Made by a program: the position numbers and the translations under genes
The notes under the pieces: model-generated
What the model saw: only the letters and a program-made list of their open reading frames with translations
What the model was told of the DNA's origin: nothing
Databases searched by the model: none
DNA from: a virus
Length of the DNA: 36,839 nucleotides
Direction: 5' to 3' (one strand)
IMG/VR virus record: IMGVR_UViG_3300043353_000017
Coordinates: 1-36,839 of that record
In this document: positions 22,750 through 30,510 of the stretch, piece by piece
Position numbering within the stretch: the first letter of the stretch is position 1
Layout: the number at the start of each line of letters is the position of its first letter

Positions 22750-22873
22750 AGGTTTCTTTGATGTAAATGTTAACACACGGACCAAATGGCTCCCCTGTTT
22801 CGGCCATAATTTCCTTGATTCTGTCAAGGAGCCTATCAGCTTCAGCTTGCGGCATTGATTCACTATTCTTCAT
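22727..22873 (-). CDS. Short protein coupled to the DNA polymerase gene
   Basis: A 48-residue frame overlapping the polymerase end by 11 bases and the next gene by 23. It is a charged helix (Ala-Asp-Arg-Leu-Leu-Asp-Arg-Ile-Lys-Glu-Ile-Met) with a Cys-containing tail. An in-frame ATG at 22894 would lengthen it but has no Shine-Dalgarno. The overlaps support a real gene; the small size limits confidence. Confidence 0.5.
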   Translation of the reverse strand: MKNSESMPQAEADRLLDRIKEIMAETGEPFGPCVNIYIKETYGTAIEN

Positions 22874-24656
22874 ATTTGTCAAGTTTGTCTCCATAGCTGG
22901 CTTGTGCCCAATCTTTGCCGGACCCCAAACCGAAAGGAATAGGGACTGCAAGCTCGAGAAGTTCTGCCACATGTTCGATACTCCGAATTAGATCACGAAC
23001 GTCGTGTCCGGGATTACGTTGCCAGAGTAAACTGTCGTGGATAGTAAGTAGGATTTGAACATCGTCCGGGTAGGCATCTTCGTACTGACAGGCCCGGAGT
23101 AAACACATCTTGAGGTGTTCCCCTCCGCCGTTCTGAATGATTCTGGATACCGCACGGTATGCGAACCGTGGATCGTCCAAATAAGCTCTGCGCCCAAGTA
23201 GGGTCTTGACATAGCCGCGCCGCTTGAATACATGAACTGCCGTGTCCTGAAAGGTCTTGATGTGGGGGAAAGCGTCGGTGAGGAACGCGCGGTGCGCGTC
23301 ACGCGCTCGCTCGATGGGCCACCTCATGTGCCCCGCCAGCGTCGGCGGGGACATCATGGTGAGCATCCCCATCCCCAGCCGCTTTGCGGTATCGCGGTCT
23401 AGCCCTAGGACTTCTGACGCTCTATCGTGGATGTCCATTGTTCCACTACGGTATCCGTCGACGAGAGCAGGGTCACCCGAATAGTGAGTGAAGAGTCTAG
23501 GCTCTTGTTGCTTCGCGTCCGCTTCTTCGATAACAAACCCGTCGTCAGGGACGACAAGGCGTCTAACAACTCTTCCAACGTCAATGTTCCGTTTGGGGAA
23601 AGCTTGCAGATTAGGTTCGCTACACGAGAATCTGACACCGGCAACTCCGTAGTCGTCTGACTTGGATTGGTTGAGAACGGGGTGGACTCGTCCATTGACA
23701 TTGTGTGTGTCAATAAGGGGTGCGATAAAGCTATCCCGTGCCTTTTCGAGCCGTCTAACTGCAAGGATGGCTCCTCCGATTTCATTTGTTTCGAGCCACT
23801 TTTCTGTGAAGGAGAACGCCCCTCCAGCGGTACGGGAAAACTCGGTATCTGTGAAGCCATTTGAGCGATAGAGAGCCTCAACGGCTTTTGGCGACCGGAC
23901 GTTGAAGCCGGGGACAAAGACTTTAGATTTTTCCGCGATGGCTTCTTCAATTTCGCCTCCTACTCTTCCTGCGTATTCGCTGTCGATTTTAAGTCCTCGG
24001 GCGTGAATTCGTGCGACGTAGGGTAGCAAGTCGCATTCCAGCTGCCAAGGTTTCCGAAGTTCGTCAGCATCAAGGATTCTCTGTTGGGCGGCCCATAGTT
24101 CCAGCGTCGATATACCGTCACCTGTGGCATAATCAACGACGAGGGGGTGGTCTCCTTCAAGTCTCCAGAACTTTCCCATTTGCTTTCGGTCTGGGAGTCC
24201 CCCGAATCGTCGGGCGAGTTCGGCATAGAGCAAGTCCCCTTTCTTTGGTGTCACCTTGCGCCGTAAGCATGATTCGTCGAGGCTGTATCCTTGGGTGATG
24301 TCGCTGATGATCGCCTCGTTGATCATCGTGTCTTCCAGCGGACCCAACAGTTCTATACCATGCCGTAGACAAATACGTAAATCGAAGCCAAGATTATGAC
24401 CAACAGTCCGAAATAGAAGACGGCTGCGATCTCTAAAAGCACTAGCGAGAGCGCGCTCGAAGTCTTCTGCATTTGGGATATTGCCACCTCCTTCGTGGCG
24501 AACCGGGACATATATCGAATACTCCTCATTGGTAATGACGTAACCGCAGATCTTATCATGAACAGTCAATCCTGTTGTTTCGGTATCGAAAGCTATAGGT
24601 TTATAATGGCACCGCACCAAGTCGAGCGCGAGTTCCGGATTAATACATTGCTTCAT
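22863..24656 (-). CDS. Family A DNA polymerase with 3'-5' exonuclease (DpoZ-like candidate)
   Basis: A 597-residue protein. Exonuclease motifs are complete: D24/E26 (exo I), His-Asn-x-x-Phe-Asp92 (exo II), Tyr176-x3-Asp180 (exo III). Polymerase motif A keeps D380 and E385; motif B keeps R421 and K425 but the O-helix positions that are Asn-Phe-Gly...Tyr-Gly in Pol I are Gly428-Met429-Gly430...Thr433-Met434. Motif C is His540-Asp541-Ser542, with Ser for the usual Glu. No 5' nuclease domain is present. It replicates the phage genome. Given purZ nearby it may be a DpoZ-type enzyme favouring dZTP, but that is inference. Confidence 0.92.
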   Translation of the reverse strand: MKQCINPELALDLVRCHYKPIAFDTETTGLTVHDKICGYVITNEEYSIYVPVRHEGGGNIPNAEDFERALASAFRDRSRLLFRTVGHNLGFDLRICLRHGIELLGPLEDTMINEAIISDITQGYSLDESCLRRKVTPKKGDLLYAELARRFGGLPDRKQMGKFWRLEGDHPLVVDYATGDGISTLELWAAQQRILDADELRKPWQLECDLLPYVARIHARGLKIDSEYAGRVGGEIEEAIAEKSKVFVPGFNVRSPKAVEALYRSNGFTDTEFSRTAGGAFSFTEKWLETNEIGGAILAVRRLEKARDSFIAPLIDTHNVNGRVHPVLNQSKSDDYGVAGVRFSCSEPNLQAFPKRNIDVGRVVRRLVVPDDGFVIEEADAKQQEPRLFTHYSGDPALVDGYRSGTMDIHDRASEVLGLDRDTAKRLGMGMLTMMSPPTLAGHMRWPIERARDAHRAFLTDAFPHIKTFQDTAVHVFKRRGYVKTLLGRRAYLDDPRFAYRAVSRIIQNGGGEHLKMCLLRACQYEDAYPDDVQILLTIHDSLLWQRNPGHDVRDLIRSIEHVAELLELAVPIPFGLGSGKDWAQASYGDKLDKYEE

Positions 24657-24657
24657 A

Positions 24658-24795
24658 CTATCCCCAAGCTTGTCCTGCGTTCATCCAAAATTCTGCGGCC
24701 CATTCTCGATCTTCGTCTGACCAATCTTTAGTCAACTCGTCCCACCGCTTCTTGCCTTCTTCAAACCTCTTGCGGCGCTCTTCGTGGATGTTCAT
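24658..24795 (-). CDS. Short charged protein upstream of the polymerase
   Basis: A 45-residue helical protein rich in Glu/Lys/Arg and Trp (five Trp), with a GGAG Shine-Dalgarno 6 bases before the ATG. The stop lies one base before the polymerase ATG, so it is probably coupled to it. Family unknown. It could modulate the polymerase or just act as a leader gene. Confidence 0.65.
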   Translation of the reverse strand: MNIHEERRKRFEEGKKRWDELTKDWSDEDREWAAEFWMNAGQAWG

Positions 24796-24811
24796 ACAAT
24801 TCTCCAAAGAA

Positions 24812-24840
24812 GCAGGGGAGGCATTTTCGCCCTCCCCCGC
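24812..24840 (-). terminator. Probable terminator/attenuator before the polymerase genes
   Basis: A hairpin with a GGGGAGG / CCTCCCC core (24815-24821 with 24831-24837), extended by GC pairs, and TTCTTT following on the - strand. It sits between the ssDNA-binding-type gene and the polymerase leader gene and would lower polymerase expression relative to that gene. Confidence 0.55.
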
Positions 24841-24866
24841 AGTTGTCCCGTCAAGGATGACCGGGA

Positions 24867-25694
24867 TTAGAACTTACCCGATGATGCCATCTGTTCGTCG
24901 ACGGCGCGAGGATTGGCGTTGGTGACCTGTTCCTCATCTGCCTCGTCATTCGCGACCCAGCCACCCTTGCTGAACTGCTCGTACATGTCTTCGGTGATCT
25001 TCGCTTGCTCTGCAGTGGTGAATCCCGCTCCGGTGTAGGCGAAATTGAAGTAGGGTCCTTCGGCCCCCTTCTGCTGCACCGAACTGATGTCGTAGACTTG
25101 ACAGAAGTGGGGCACCGGCTTGGAGTCGATCCGCGACAGCAACTGCTGCATCGGCTTGACGCTGGAGCGGGTGTTAATCACCACAGATGGCGACAACTCA
25201 GGGTAGTCGATCAAGTGCCACAACATGTTGTACGTGAGGCTCGCCGCCGGGGCCGAATTTGGGTCACCCGGAATGCTGGTGCCGAATTGGTCCAGCCTGC
25301 TTTCGGCGACGGTGTTGGCCGTCTTGTACGTAACCGGGGTGGCTGATCCTTTCGGCTTCACAGTGAACTCCGCGTTGGCCGGGTCCCAATGCACTCCGTC
25401 CATCGCGCGGGCCAGAATACCCCGATCGTCGTTGCGCGGTGACCAAAGAACGTAGGACTTGCGGATGACGATGGGAACTGCCCGAATAGTGGGTCCCAAG
25501 TTCTGCTGCGCGATGGTGTGCCAAAACTGACCGGCTTTGGCCTCATCAAAATCAGTCAACTCAGGCGAAATAGCCTGCATCAGCTTGATCCGAGGGATGA
25601 TGCGATCAGAACTGTCCACGTTACCGATCTTGGTCTTGGCGTACTGTGCCAAGTGCGCGGGGATACCGCTGTTAGTCGTTGTCATGTCGTTCAT
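24867..25694 (-). CDS. Replication-associated protein, probable ssDNA-binding type
   Basis: A 275-residue protein with an acidic C-terminus (Asn-Asp-Glu-Ala-Asp-Glu-Glu-Gln near the end), as in many ssDNA-binding proteins. A core pattern Ile-Pro-Arg-Ile-Lys-Leu-Met-Gln-Ala (about 30-38) and Lys-Ser-Tyr-Val-Leu-Trp-Ser-Pro-Arg is one I recognise from phage replication clusters. The start with a GGAG site 6 bases upstream was chosen. The frame stays open to a GTG at 25790 that overlaps the previous stop, adding 32 residues. Its place between the primase and polymerase clusters supports a DNA-coating or recombination role, not proven by motif. Confidence 0.65.
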   Translation of the reverse strand: MNDMTTTNSGIPAHLAQYAKTKIGNVDSSDRIIPRIKLMQAISPELTDFDEAKAGQFWHTIAQQNLGPTIRAVPIVIRKSYVLWSPRNDDRGILARAMDGVHWDPANAEFTVKPKGSATPVTYKTANTVAESRLDQFGTSIPGDPNSAPAASLTYNMLWHLIDYPELSPSVVINTRSSVKPMQQLLSRIDSKPVPHFCQVYDISSVQQKGAEGPYFNFAYTGAGFTTAEQAKITEDMYEQFSKGGWVANDEADEEQVTNANPRAVDEQMASSGKF

Positions 25695-25786
25695 GTAGTT
25701 CTCCAATCCTAGTACCTGCTTCCAGGCGTTCATGTTACCGCTTGCTAACGCGGCATCTACGATGTGTGCTCGTGGTTCTACGCGTC

Positions 25787-25996
25787 TCACTCTACTGCTT
25801 CTAGTGCTTCGATCGCTGCTTGTACGATATCGATGCGGTTTGCGATTTCGTCGATTTTCGCCTGACGAGATTCAGATTCCTTCTCGCCTTGCTGCTCCTC
25901 CAGTTCGTCGTGTTGGGTCTGCATTTCTTCTTCGTATTGTTGCAGAGTAGTCATAGTGTCGCGTATTGACGCGTTGATCTCTTTAGCAGTAACCAT
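25787..25996 (-). CDS. Small coiled-coil protein of the replication cluster
   Basis: A 69-residue, almost fully helical protein with Glu/Gln-rich heptads (Leu-Gln-Gln-Tyr-Glu-Glu-Glu-Met and so on). The ATG overlaps the stop of the upstream gene (TAATG). It ends where the extended frame of the next gene could begin. Function unknown; it probably acts as an oligomer or partner of its neighbours. Confidence 0.7.
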   Translation of the reverse strand: MVTAKEINASIRDTMTTLQQYEEEMQTQHDELEEQQGEKESESRQAKIDEIANRIDIVQAAIEALEAVE

Positions 25997-26490
25997 TATT
26001 TCACCTTTGTGATCGAGGTATACGTCATTATGTTCGTTGTGAACGTTGGCACTGGAAGTTCCGTACCTTCTTCGTTCAGTTCCTTGGCCAGCGCACCAAG
26101 GGTCTGAGCGTTCACTGTCTCTTGGATCACGCCGCCGTGTTCGTTGGCGCGGAGCCACTCAAAACCAGCTGCCTTGTCGGGCATACTTGCCGACCAGCGA
26201 GTCCCAAGGGACACCCTGCCGACGCCTTCCACGGTGATGGTCTTGATTTGGTGCGCGCGGAGAACCTCCGGCACTTGTTCCCTTGATAGCTTTTCCTCGA
26301 TTTGGGCGAGGGCCTCGCGGGATTCCTTGATTAGCGCCGTCAACTGGCGGAGCTTATCATAGTGGCGGATTATTTCGATATGGTCGCCACTTTCGACTGC
26401 GTCTGTTGTCTCGTCCCTTACATCCCCAGCGAATTGGGTGAGGAGATTGCAGGCAGTACGCAAGTTTAGCTCGGTCGATTGTTTCATCAT
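25996..26490 (-). CDS. Conserved phage protein, coiled coil plus beta domain
   Basis: A 164-residue protein. Residues 1-75 form a helical coiled-coil region; residues 80-164 form a compact domain starting Lys-Thr-Ile-Thr-Val-Glu-Gly-Val-Gly-Arg-Val (about 84-94), with Phe-Glu-Trp-Leu and a Thr-Ser-Ile-Thr-Lys end. I know this layout from phage replication and recombination clusters, with no assigned function. A GAGG site fits either of two adjacent ATGs (26490 or 26487). A phage-type promoter lies 40 bases upstream. Confidence 0.75.
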   Translation of the reverse strand: MMKQSTELNLRTACNLLTQFAGDVRDETTDAVESGDHIEIIRHYDKLRQLTALIKESREALAQIEEKLSREQVPEVLRAHQIKTITVEGVGRVSLGTRWSASMPDKAAGFEWLRANEHGGVIQETVNAQTLGALAKELNEEGTELPVPTFTTNIMTYTSITKVK

Positions 26491-26529
26491 TACCTCGTTG
26501 TGCCGGGGCGTTATTGCTCCCGTAGAGAT

Positions 26530-26558
26530 AGCGTACCACGCCGCGCGGGCGCTGTCAA
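26530..26558 (-). promoter_or_regulatory. Sigma70 promoter of the ssDNA-binding/polymerase cluster
   Basis: - strand TTGACA (26558-26553), 17-bp spacer ending in GGCGTGG, then TACGCT (26535-26530). The -35 is perfect and the -10 is extended by TGG. The start codon lies 40 bases on. Confidence 0.75.
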
Positions 26559-26574
26559 TCCCCCTTTCAAATAC

Positions 26575-26614
26575 GTGAACGCCCCACCAAGAGGGATCTC
26601 GGCAGGGCGTTCAC
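26575..26614 (-). terminator. Hairpin downstream of the 142-residue gene
   Basis: A 10-bp perfect stem GTGAACGCCC / GGGCGTTCAC with a 20-base loop between the stop at 26669 and the next promoter. No clear U-run follows on the - strand (GTATTTG), so termination strength is uncertain. Confidence 0.55.
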
Positions 26615-26668
26615 ACCTGAATGATTAAACTCAAACCCGTTAGGGGACACCTTCCGGGCGTTTAACCA

Positions 26669-27097
26669 TTAGGCAGCGGCAGGTTCAGCTTGACTACCTG
26701 TGGAGGTCGCTTCCTGAGCCGCCTTGGCCGCACCCGTAAGGGCTGGCTTCGGCAGGTCGATGGCAACTTCACTTCCGTCGAGGCCGGTGGCCTTGCCGTT
26801 TTTGCGCACGATGGTCGCCAGCATGTTGCGTAGCGTCATTCGTGCACGTCCTTCGGCACCGTGGCGCTTTTCACCAACCTGTGCCTTGTAGTGGTCGACC
26901 TTCTCCTGCGGAACGCCATTGCTGGCGGTCAGTTCAAAGAACTTGTCGAAGCTGAAGTTACCCTCAACGACGCACTGTTCCTTGATGAACTTGGCGAGCG
27001 GATCTTCGCCGCCGTTCTTGTACCGGCCACTGTACTTGGACGGCACGATCGACTTCGTCTTTTTCACTTCCTCGGTCGCCTGCACTTCGTCAGTCAT
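26669..27097 (-). CDS. Paralogue 3 of the GR-x-RMT domain family
   Basis: A 142-residue protein with a disordered charged start and an Ala/Pro-rich end. Its core has Asp32, Cys42, Phe48, Ser-Asn-Gly-Val at 59-62 and Gly-Ala-Glu-Gly-Arg-Ala-Arg-Met-Thr-Leu-Arg-Asn at 80-91, followed by an Asn-Gly turn. The same pattern occurs in the products of 30507-31031 and 34600-35319. It has its own promoter and a strong AGAGGTGA site and could be abundant. I infer a small helical, possibly DNA-binding domain; no function is known to me. Confidence 0.75.
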   Translation of the reverse strand: MTDEVQATEEVKKTKSIVPSKYSGRYKNGGEDPLAKFIKEQCVVEGNFSFDKFFELTASNGVPQEKVDHYKAQVGEKRHGAEGRARMTLRNMLATIVRKNGKATGLDGSEVAIDLPKPALTGAAKAAQEATSTGSQAEPAAA

Positions 27098-27135
27098 TAG
27101 TCACCTCTTGGTTAGCGGGTTGATCCCGATGACTG

Positions 27136-27164
27136 ATCCTACCACAGCGACGGCTGGCTGTCAA
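27136..27164 (-). promoter_or_regulatory. Sigma70 promoter for the 142-residue gene
   Basis: - strand TTGACA (27164-27159), 17-bp spacer ending in TGG, then TAGGAT (27141-27136). It overlaps the stop codon of the upstream gene by a few bases and lies 38 bases before the ATG. Confidence 0.75.
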
Positions 27165-27364
27165 CCTAGCTTGAATATATCCTGGCTAGAAACTCGTCGA
27201 ACTATATATTCGTCCAAGGGTGCATTACCCATAACGTAAACTCCGCTCGCAGTGGCGATTACTACCAAGTCGCGGAATTTGGTAACCCCCAGAATTGGCG
27301 CTCCATCTGGGGGAGACCAAAAGAATTCTACATCCTGAACCGGCTGTTCTGGTTGCCGCGCCAT
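27161..27364 (-). CDS. Small beta-rich conserved phage protein
   Basis: A 67-residue protein that overlaps the end of the primase-helicase gene by 37 bases, with a strong AGGAG site. The pattern Ile-Leu-Gly-Val-Thr-Lys-Phe-Arg then Val-Val-Ile-Ala-Thr-Ala-Ser-Gly-Val-Tyr-Val-Met (about 24-46) reads like a beta-propeller blade or a short barrel and recalls other small phage proteins. Family unknown. The -35 box of the next promoter overlaps its stop codon. Confidence 0.7.
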   Translation of the reverse strand: MARQPEQPVQDVEFFWSPPDGAPILGVTKFRDLVVIATASGVYVMGNAPLDEYIVRRVSSQDIFKLG

Positions 27365-29865
27365 TGCTTTGCTCCTAGTAATTCGGATTCGTTGACGCCG
27401 AAGTCAGTAGGTTCGAACGAGAATCGGGATTCCAGCGGCACGCCTATTGCTAGGCTCATCATTTCGGTTAGTGTGCCTATCTTGTACTTGAACCGGTAGA
27501 ATTTGGCCCCGTCTTTCGCCCACTTCTCAATGACGCCAGCGCTGACGAACTCATCGAATACGTGGCGGGGCTGGACATAGCGAATGCGGGCCGAATCGCA
27601 GATGTCAGCCACCCGCTTGTTGAATTCCACCATGGTGAACGGTGCGCTTATATCGAGATCTTCCCAAATGCGTCCTTCCTCCACGATGTGTTTTGCAACC
27701 CTGCGAGGATAGGCCATATTGGATTCAACGATCTGGCTATCTGCTCCGCTTGAGTGGGTGACGTTCTCGATATTGTGGCGACTAACTTCCATAGTGTCGA
27801 AGATGTGCATGAAGTGCTCCTTGACATCCATACGACGGATAAAGCTGTTGAACTCATCAAAGAACGGCTTGAGAGTAACTGTCCATGATCTAAATTCATT
27901 TTCTGTCATCTTCTTGTAGTCTTTGTCGTAGGTCTTCATGTAAAATAACGCACGATCCTGCGTGTTCGCTTGACCTATGTTCATGTCCCATCGGTTACTG
28001 GCAAACACAACCCGAGCAAAAATACGATAAGTCCGCGCAGACTGGAACTTCTCCGCACCACCCATCCTGTCCGACCGGATCAACTTCTTGATTTCGTCTG
28101 TCGCCGCTTCGCTGTGGAATTTGGCCTCGTCGATAAACACAATCATCTTGTTGATGAAAGGCTCGACAGAGAACGTGCCTTCCAATATCTTTGGTGACGC
28201 GGAACCCCACTGGTTCTGAAATAGCTGCTCTAGGAAAATATTTCCAAAAAAGGATTTGCCGACACCCTGCCCACCCACAAACACTGGAGAAACCTGCTGC
28301 TTTTGCCCCGGATGTTGTACAGTCCATGCTATCCATTGCTTCAACCACTCTATTTGGGTCGTGTTGTCTTGGGACAGGTAGCCGAATAGTCGATCTATCA
28401 TCGAGTGACATTTCGCTATAAGAACTGGATCAATGTTCTTGGCCGGGAGAATTGGCCATCCGCGCCACGTGTTGAACATAGTTAGCGTGCCGGGGGTGTT
28501 ATCCTCGTCGTCCGAAATGACGTCACCAGATCGGCTTAAGCGAAATATAGAGCCGGGGCTGAAATCAGGGAATAAGTCCCTACCGCCGACGCGGCGTCGA
28601 AGTGGGCTAGTCTCAAACAGCCTGAACACAGGCTTCATCTTGCCCGCGACTTCCATCAAGTCATTTCGGTGTCGTCGATCTAAAGCGGCCCCGTCGTGGA
28701 CGAACCCGGAGGTAGTGTAGAATCTGTCTCTGTCGATGTAGTGGTCGTCGGTTTCATCGTAGATGTAACGATCTGCCATTTGGGTAAGTGGCGAGACATC
28801 GACACCTGGCATAAAAACCGTACGGAGCGCCATGATGGATTCCGTACCGATATCACCTTCCAAAGCTGGCCATCCGGGAATTTTTGCATCGGGATTGTTC
28901 TCAAGTTTCTTGATGGCGTCACGGAATACTCGCTTTCTCATGAAAGGTTCTTTATCGCCTAGCTCGCCGCACACGAAATCGAGCATGGATTCGGCTGTCT
29001 CTGGCGACCCAATCGGGCAGAACGTCCCGTTGCTTATCCCCTCGTTGTTGTTTATTCCTTGGGATTCTCGGACGAGGCGCGCAAGCCAGCCAGCGACCTT
29101 AGTAGCCAATTGTTGTCGCCCACCTTCGATCCAGTGCGGTTGGATAATGTATAAAAACGTTCCAAAAGCAATACCCGTGATGAGGGATTCGAAGCTGGCC
29201 TTACGGCTGGTGGTCGCGGCGATTTCGCCCACCGTGAGGGCAACTTTGCCTTCTTGGGTGTACCAAACCGATACATCGTGCTCTCCCGATTTAGTCTTGT
29301 GTATGTAAATACTCCCCGGCATAACTGTCTGCCTAGATTCTTTGATAGAGTTGGGTGAGTCACTTGAGAGCGGACCCATTGAACGTAATTCGCATTTGTA
29401 CCGCTTCCCACCCAGCTTGAATTCATTGGGTTCAAACTCCTTCATTTGGTCGTAGTTGTTCAGGTCTGTCTCGTTGAGTTGGACCATCATGTGACTCGGA
29501 ACACCGCGCGACAAACGCCCAAACGCGAACCTAGTGTCAATGCCTAGGAACTTGAACGCACTAACCATGCACCGATTGTAGGCGGGGTCTTCAGCGTCGA
29601 TGTCGACGTCCAACCAACCGAATTGGAGGTTGAAGCCCAAATTCAGCACACGCATATTGGAATTATCTATCCAATCCTGCAGGTTCGTGTCTCTGAATTT
29701 TCGCTTATACCAGTCGGTTGCGAACGGATTCTTGCCTGACATCTGCAAGAAGGTCGCGCCTACTTGGATGAAATTATTGTTTATCTGGGCAGTAATAGAT
29801 CGTTGTTGATTGATGAGCAGTTCGTCCGCGTTGTTGAACGCGAAGCCGCCCTTGATTTGTTCCAT
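27328..29865 (-). CDS. Primase-polymerase/helicase fusion (AEP primase plus DUF5906/D5-type helicase)
   Basis: An 845-residue protein that probably primes and unwinds phage DNA. The N-terminal third has archaeo-eukaryotic primase marks: Asp-Val-Asp-Ile-Asp at 86-90 and a Ser-x-His-type motif (Pro-Ser-His-Met-Met) at 123-127. The C-terminal half is a superfamily III-like ATPase: Walker A Gly-Gly-Gln-Gly-Val-Gly-Lys-Ser at 531-538, Walker B Val-Phe-Ile-Asp-Glu at 576-580, sensor Asn624 and Arg638 in Thr-Gln-Asp-Arg-Ala. The start at the second ATG was chosen for its GGGGAT site. It is the largest early gene and has its own near-consensus promoter. Confidence 0.88.
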   Translation of the reverse strand: MEQIKGGFAFNNADELLINQQRSITAQINNNFIQVGATFLQMSGKNPFATDWYKRKFRDTNLQDWIDNSNMRVLNLGFNLQFGWLDVDIDAEDPAYNRCMVSAFKFLGIDTRFAFGRLSRGVPSHMMVQLNETDLNNYDQMKEFEPNEFKLGGKRYKCELRSMGPLSSDSPNSIKESRQTVMPGSIYIHKTKSGEHDVSVWYTQEGKVALTVGEIAATTSRKASFESLITGIAFGTFLYIIQPHWIEGGRQQLATKVAGWLARLVRESQGINNNEGISNGTFCPIGSPETAESMLDFVCGELGDKEPFMRKRVFRDAIKKLENNPDAKIPGWPALEGDIGTESIMALRTVFMPGVDVSPLTQMADRYIYDETDDHYIDRDRFYTTSGFVHDGAALDRRHRNDLMEVAGKMKPVFRLFETSPLRRRVGGRDLFPDFSPGSIFRLSRSGDVISDDEDNTPGTLTMFNTWRGWPILPAKNIDPVLIAKCHSMIDRLFGYLSQDNTTQIEWLKQWIAWTVQHPGQKQQVSPVFVGGQGVGKSFFGNIFLEQLFQNQWGSASPKILEGTFSVEPFINKMIVFIDEAKFHSEAATDEIKKLIRSDRMGGAEKFQSARTYRIFARVVFASNRWDMNIGQANTQDRALFYMKTYDKDYKKMTENEFRSWTVTLKPFFDEFNSFIRRMDVKEHFMHIFDTMEVSRHNIENVTHSSGADSQIVESNMAYPRRVAKHIVEEGRIWEDLDISAPFTMVEFNKRVADICDSARIRYVQPRHVFDEFVSAGVIEKWAKDGAKFYRFKYKIGTLTEMMSLAIGVPLESRFSFEPTDFGVNESELLGAKQWRGNQNSRFRM

Positions 29866-29961
29866 GCTATCCCCGTGTTCCCCCAAGGAGCCGCGACAAG
29901 GAGGCTGGCCAGCCTTTACCCTAGTCGCGGCTTGTGCACAGGGGGATTTAGTGCAGCGAGG

Positions 29962-29990
29962 AGTATACCACGCCGCAGCGTGGCTGTCAA
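29962..29990 (-). promoter_or_regulatory. Near-consensus promoter of the primase-helicase gene
   Basis: - strand TTGACA (29990-29985), 17-bp spacer ending in GGCGTGG, then TATACT (29967-29962). It is the best match in the window. The leader to the start codon is about 90 bases, longer than at the other promoters. Confidence 0.85.
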
Positions 29991-30018
29991 GATTTTAACA
30001 ACTGTTCAGGGGACCGAA

Positions 30019-30158
30019 GGCGTACGGCCACGGGTGCGGTCAGCAGCGCCCCGCTATGTATGTAGCGGCCACCCCCAGCGGGCGCACCGCGTACCGTACG
30101 CCGGGGCGGGCGTACGGCCCCACGCGCGGGCGGGGCACCTGAACCGGCAGCCCCGCCC
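30019..30158 (-). other. GC-rich structured intergenic element with competing hairpins
   Basis: This gap holds no credible gene. A 9-base word occurs three times in alternating sense: GGCGTACGG at 30019-30027 and 30109-30117, and its complement at 30094-30102. The middle copy can pair with either partner, giving exclusive stems. Two more hairpins are visible: GGGCGGGGC / GCCCCGCCC (30128-30136 with 30150-30158) and CCGCTA / TAGCGG (30051-30056 with 30063-30068). It lies between the stop at 30166 and the primase promoter. It could be a structured RNA, an attenuator, or a replication origin; the strand is assumed from the flanking genes. Confidence 0.6.
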
Positions 30159-30165
30159 CTGGAAG

Positions 30166-30510
30166 CTAGTGAGATCGGATATTCTCACGGTTTAGTTCCA
30201 AGTCGTGGATCAACTCATCGCGCATCGAAACCATGAACTCACCGAGCCACACTTCGATGGGTGCTTTGCTGCCGTCATCTTCTCTGCCCGACATTCGGCT
30301 GGCCATTTCCATGATCATCAAGCTGATCAAATTCACCAGCGTATTGCGAGCCAAGTCGGGGTGGACCTTACTGGATTGTGCATCGTTGATCCAATGCATG
30401 TATGGCCGAAATATGGCGTCCAGCGAATCTACGGACACCGATTCGGCACCCTGATCCTTCATGATAACCATGAGCGAATCTACGTATTGAGTTACATCTT
30501 CGTCTGTCAT
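30166..30510 (-). CDS. Helical hypothetical protein
   Basis: A 114-residue, all-helical acidic protein (Met-rich helix near 64-73; Glu-Val-Trp-Leu-Gly-Glu-Phe near 86-92). The ATG overlaps the previous stop (ATGA). No domain is recognised. Co-expression with the RMF-like gene upstream is certain from the overlap. Confidence 0.75.
   Translation of the reverse strand: MTDEDVTQYVDSLMVIMKDQGAESVSVDSLDAIFRPYMHWINDAQSSKVHPDLARNTLVNLISLMIMEMASRMSGREDDGSKAPIEVWLGEFMVSMRDELIHDLELNRENIRSH

Noticed and set aside
22860-22886. - strand TTGACA at the polymerase end
   Set aside because: The -10 at the right distance is poor and there is no extended -10; likely coding coincidence.
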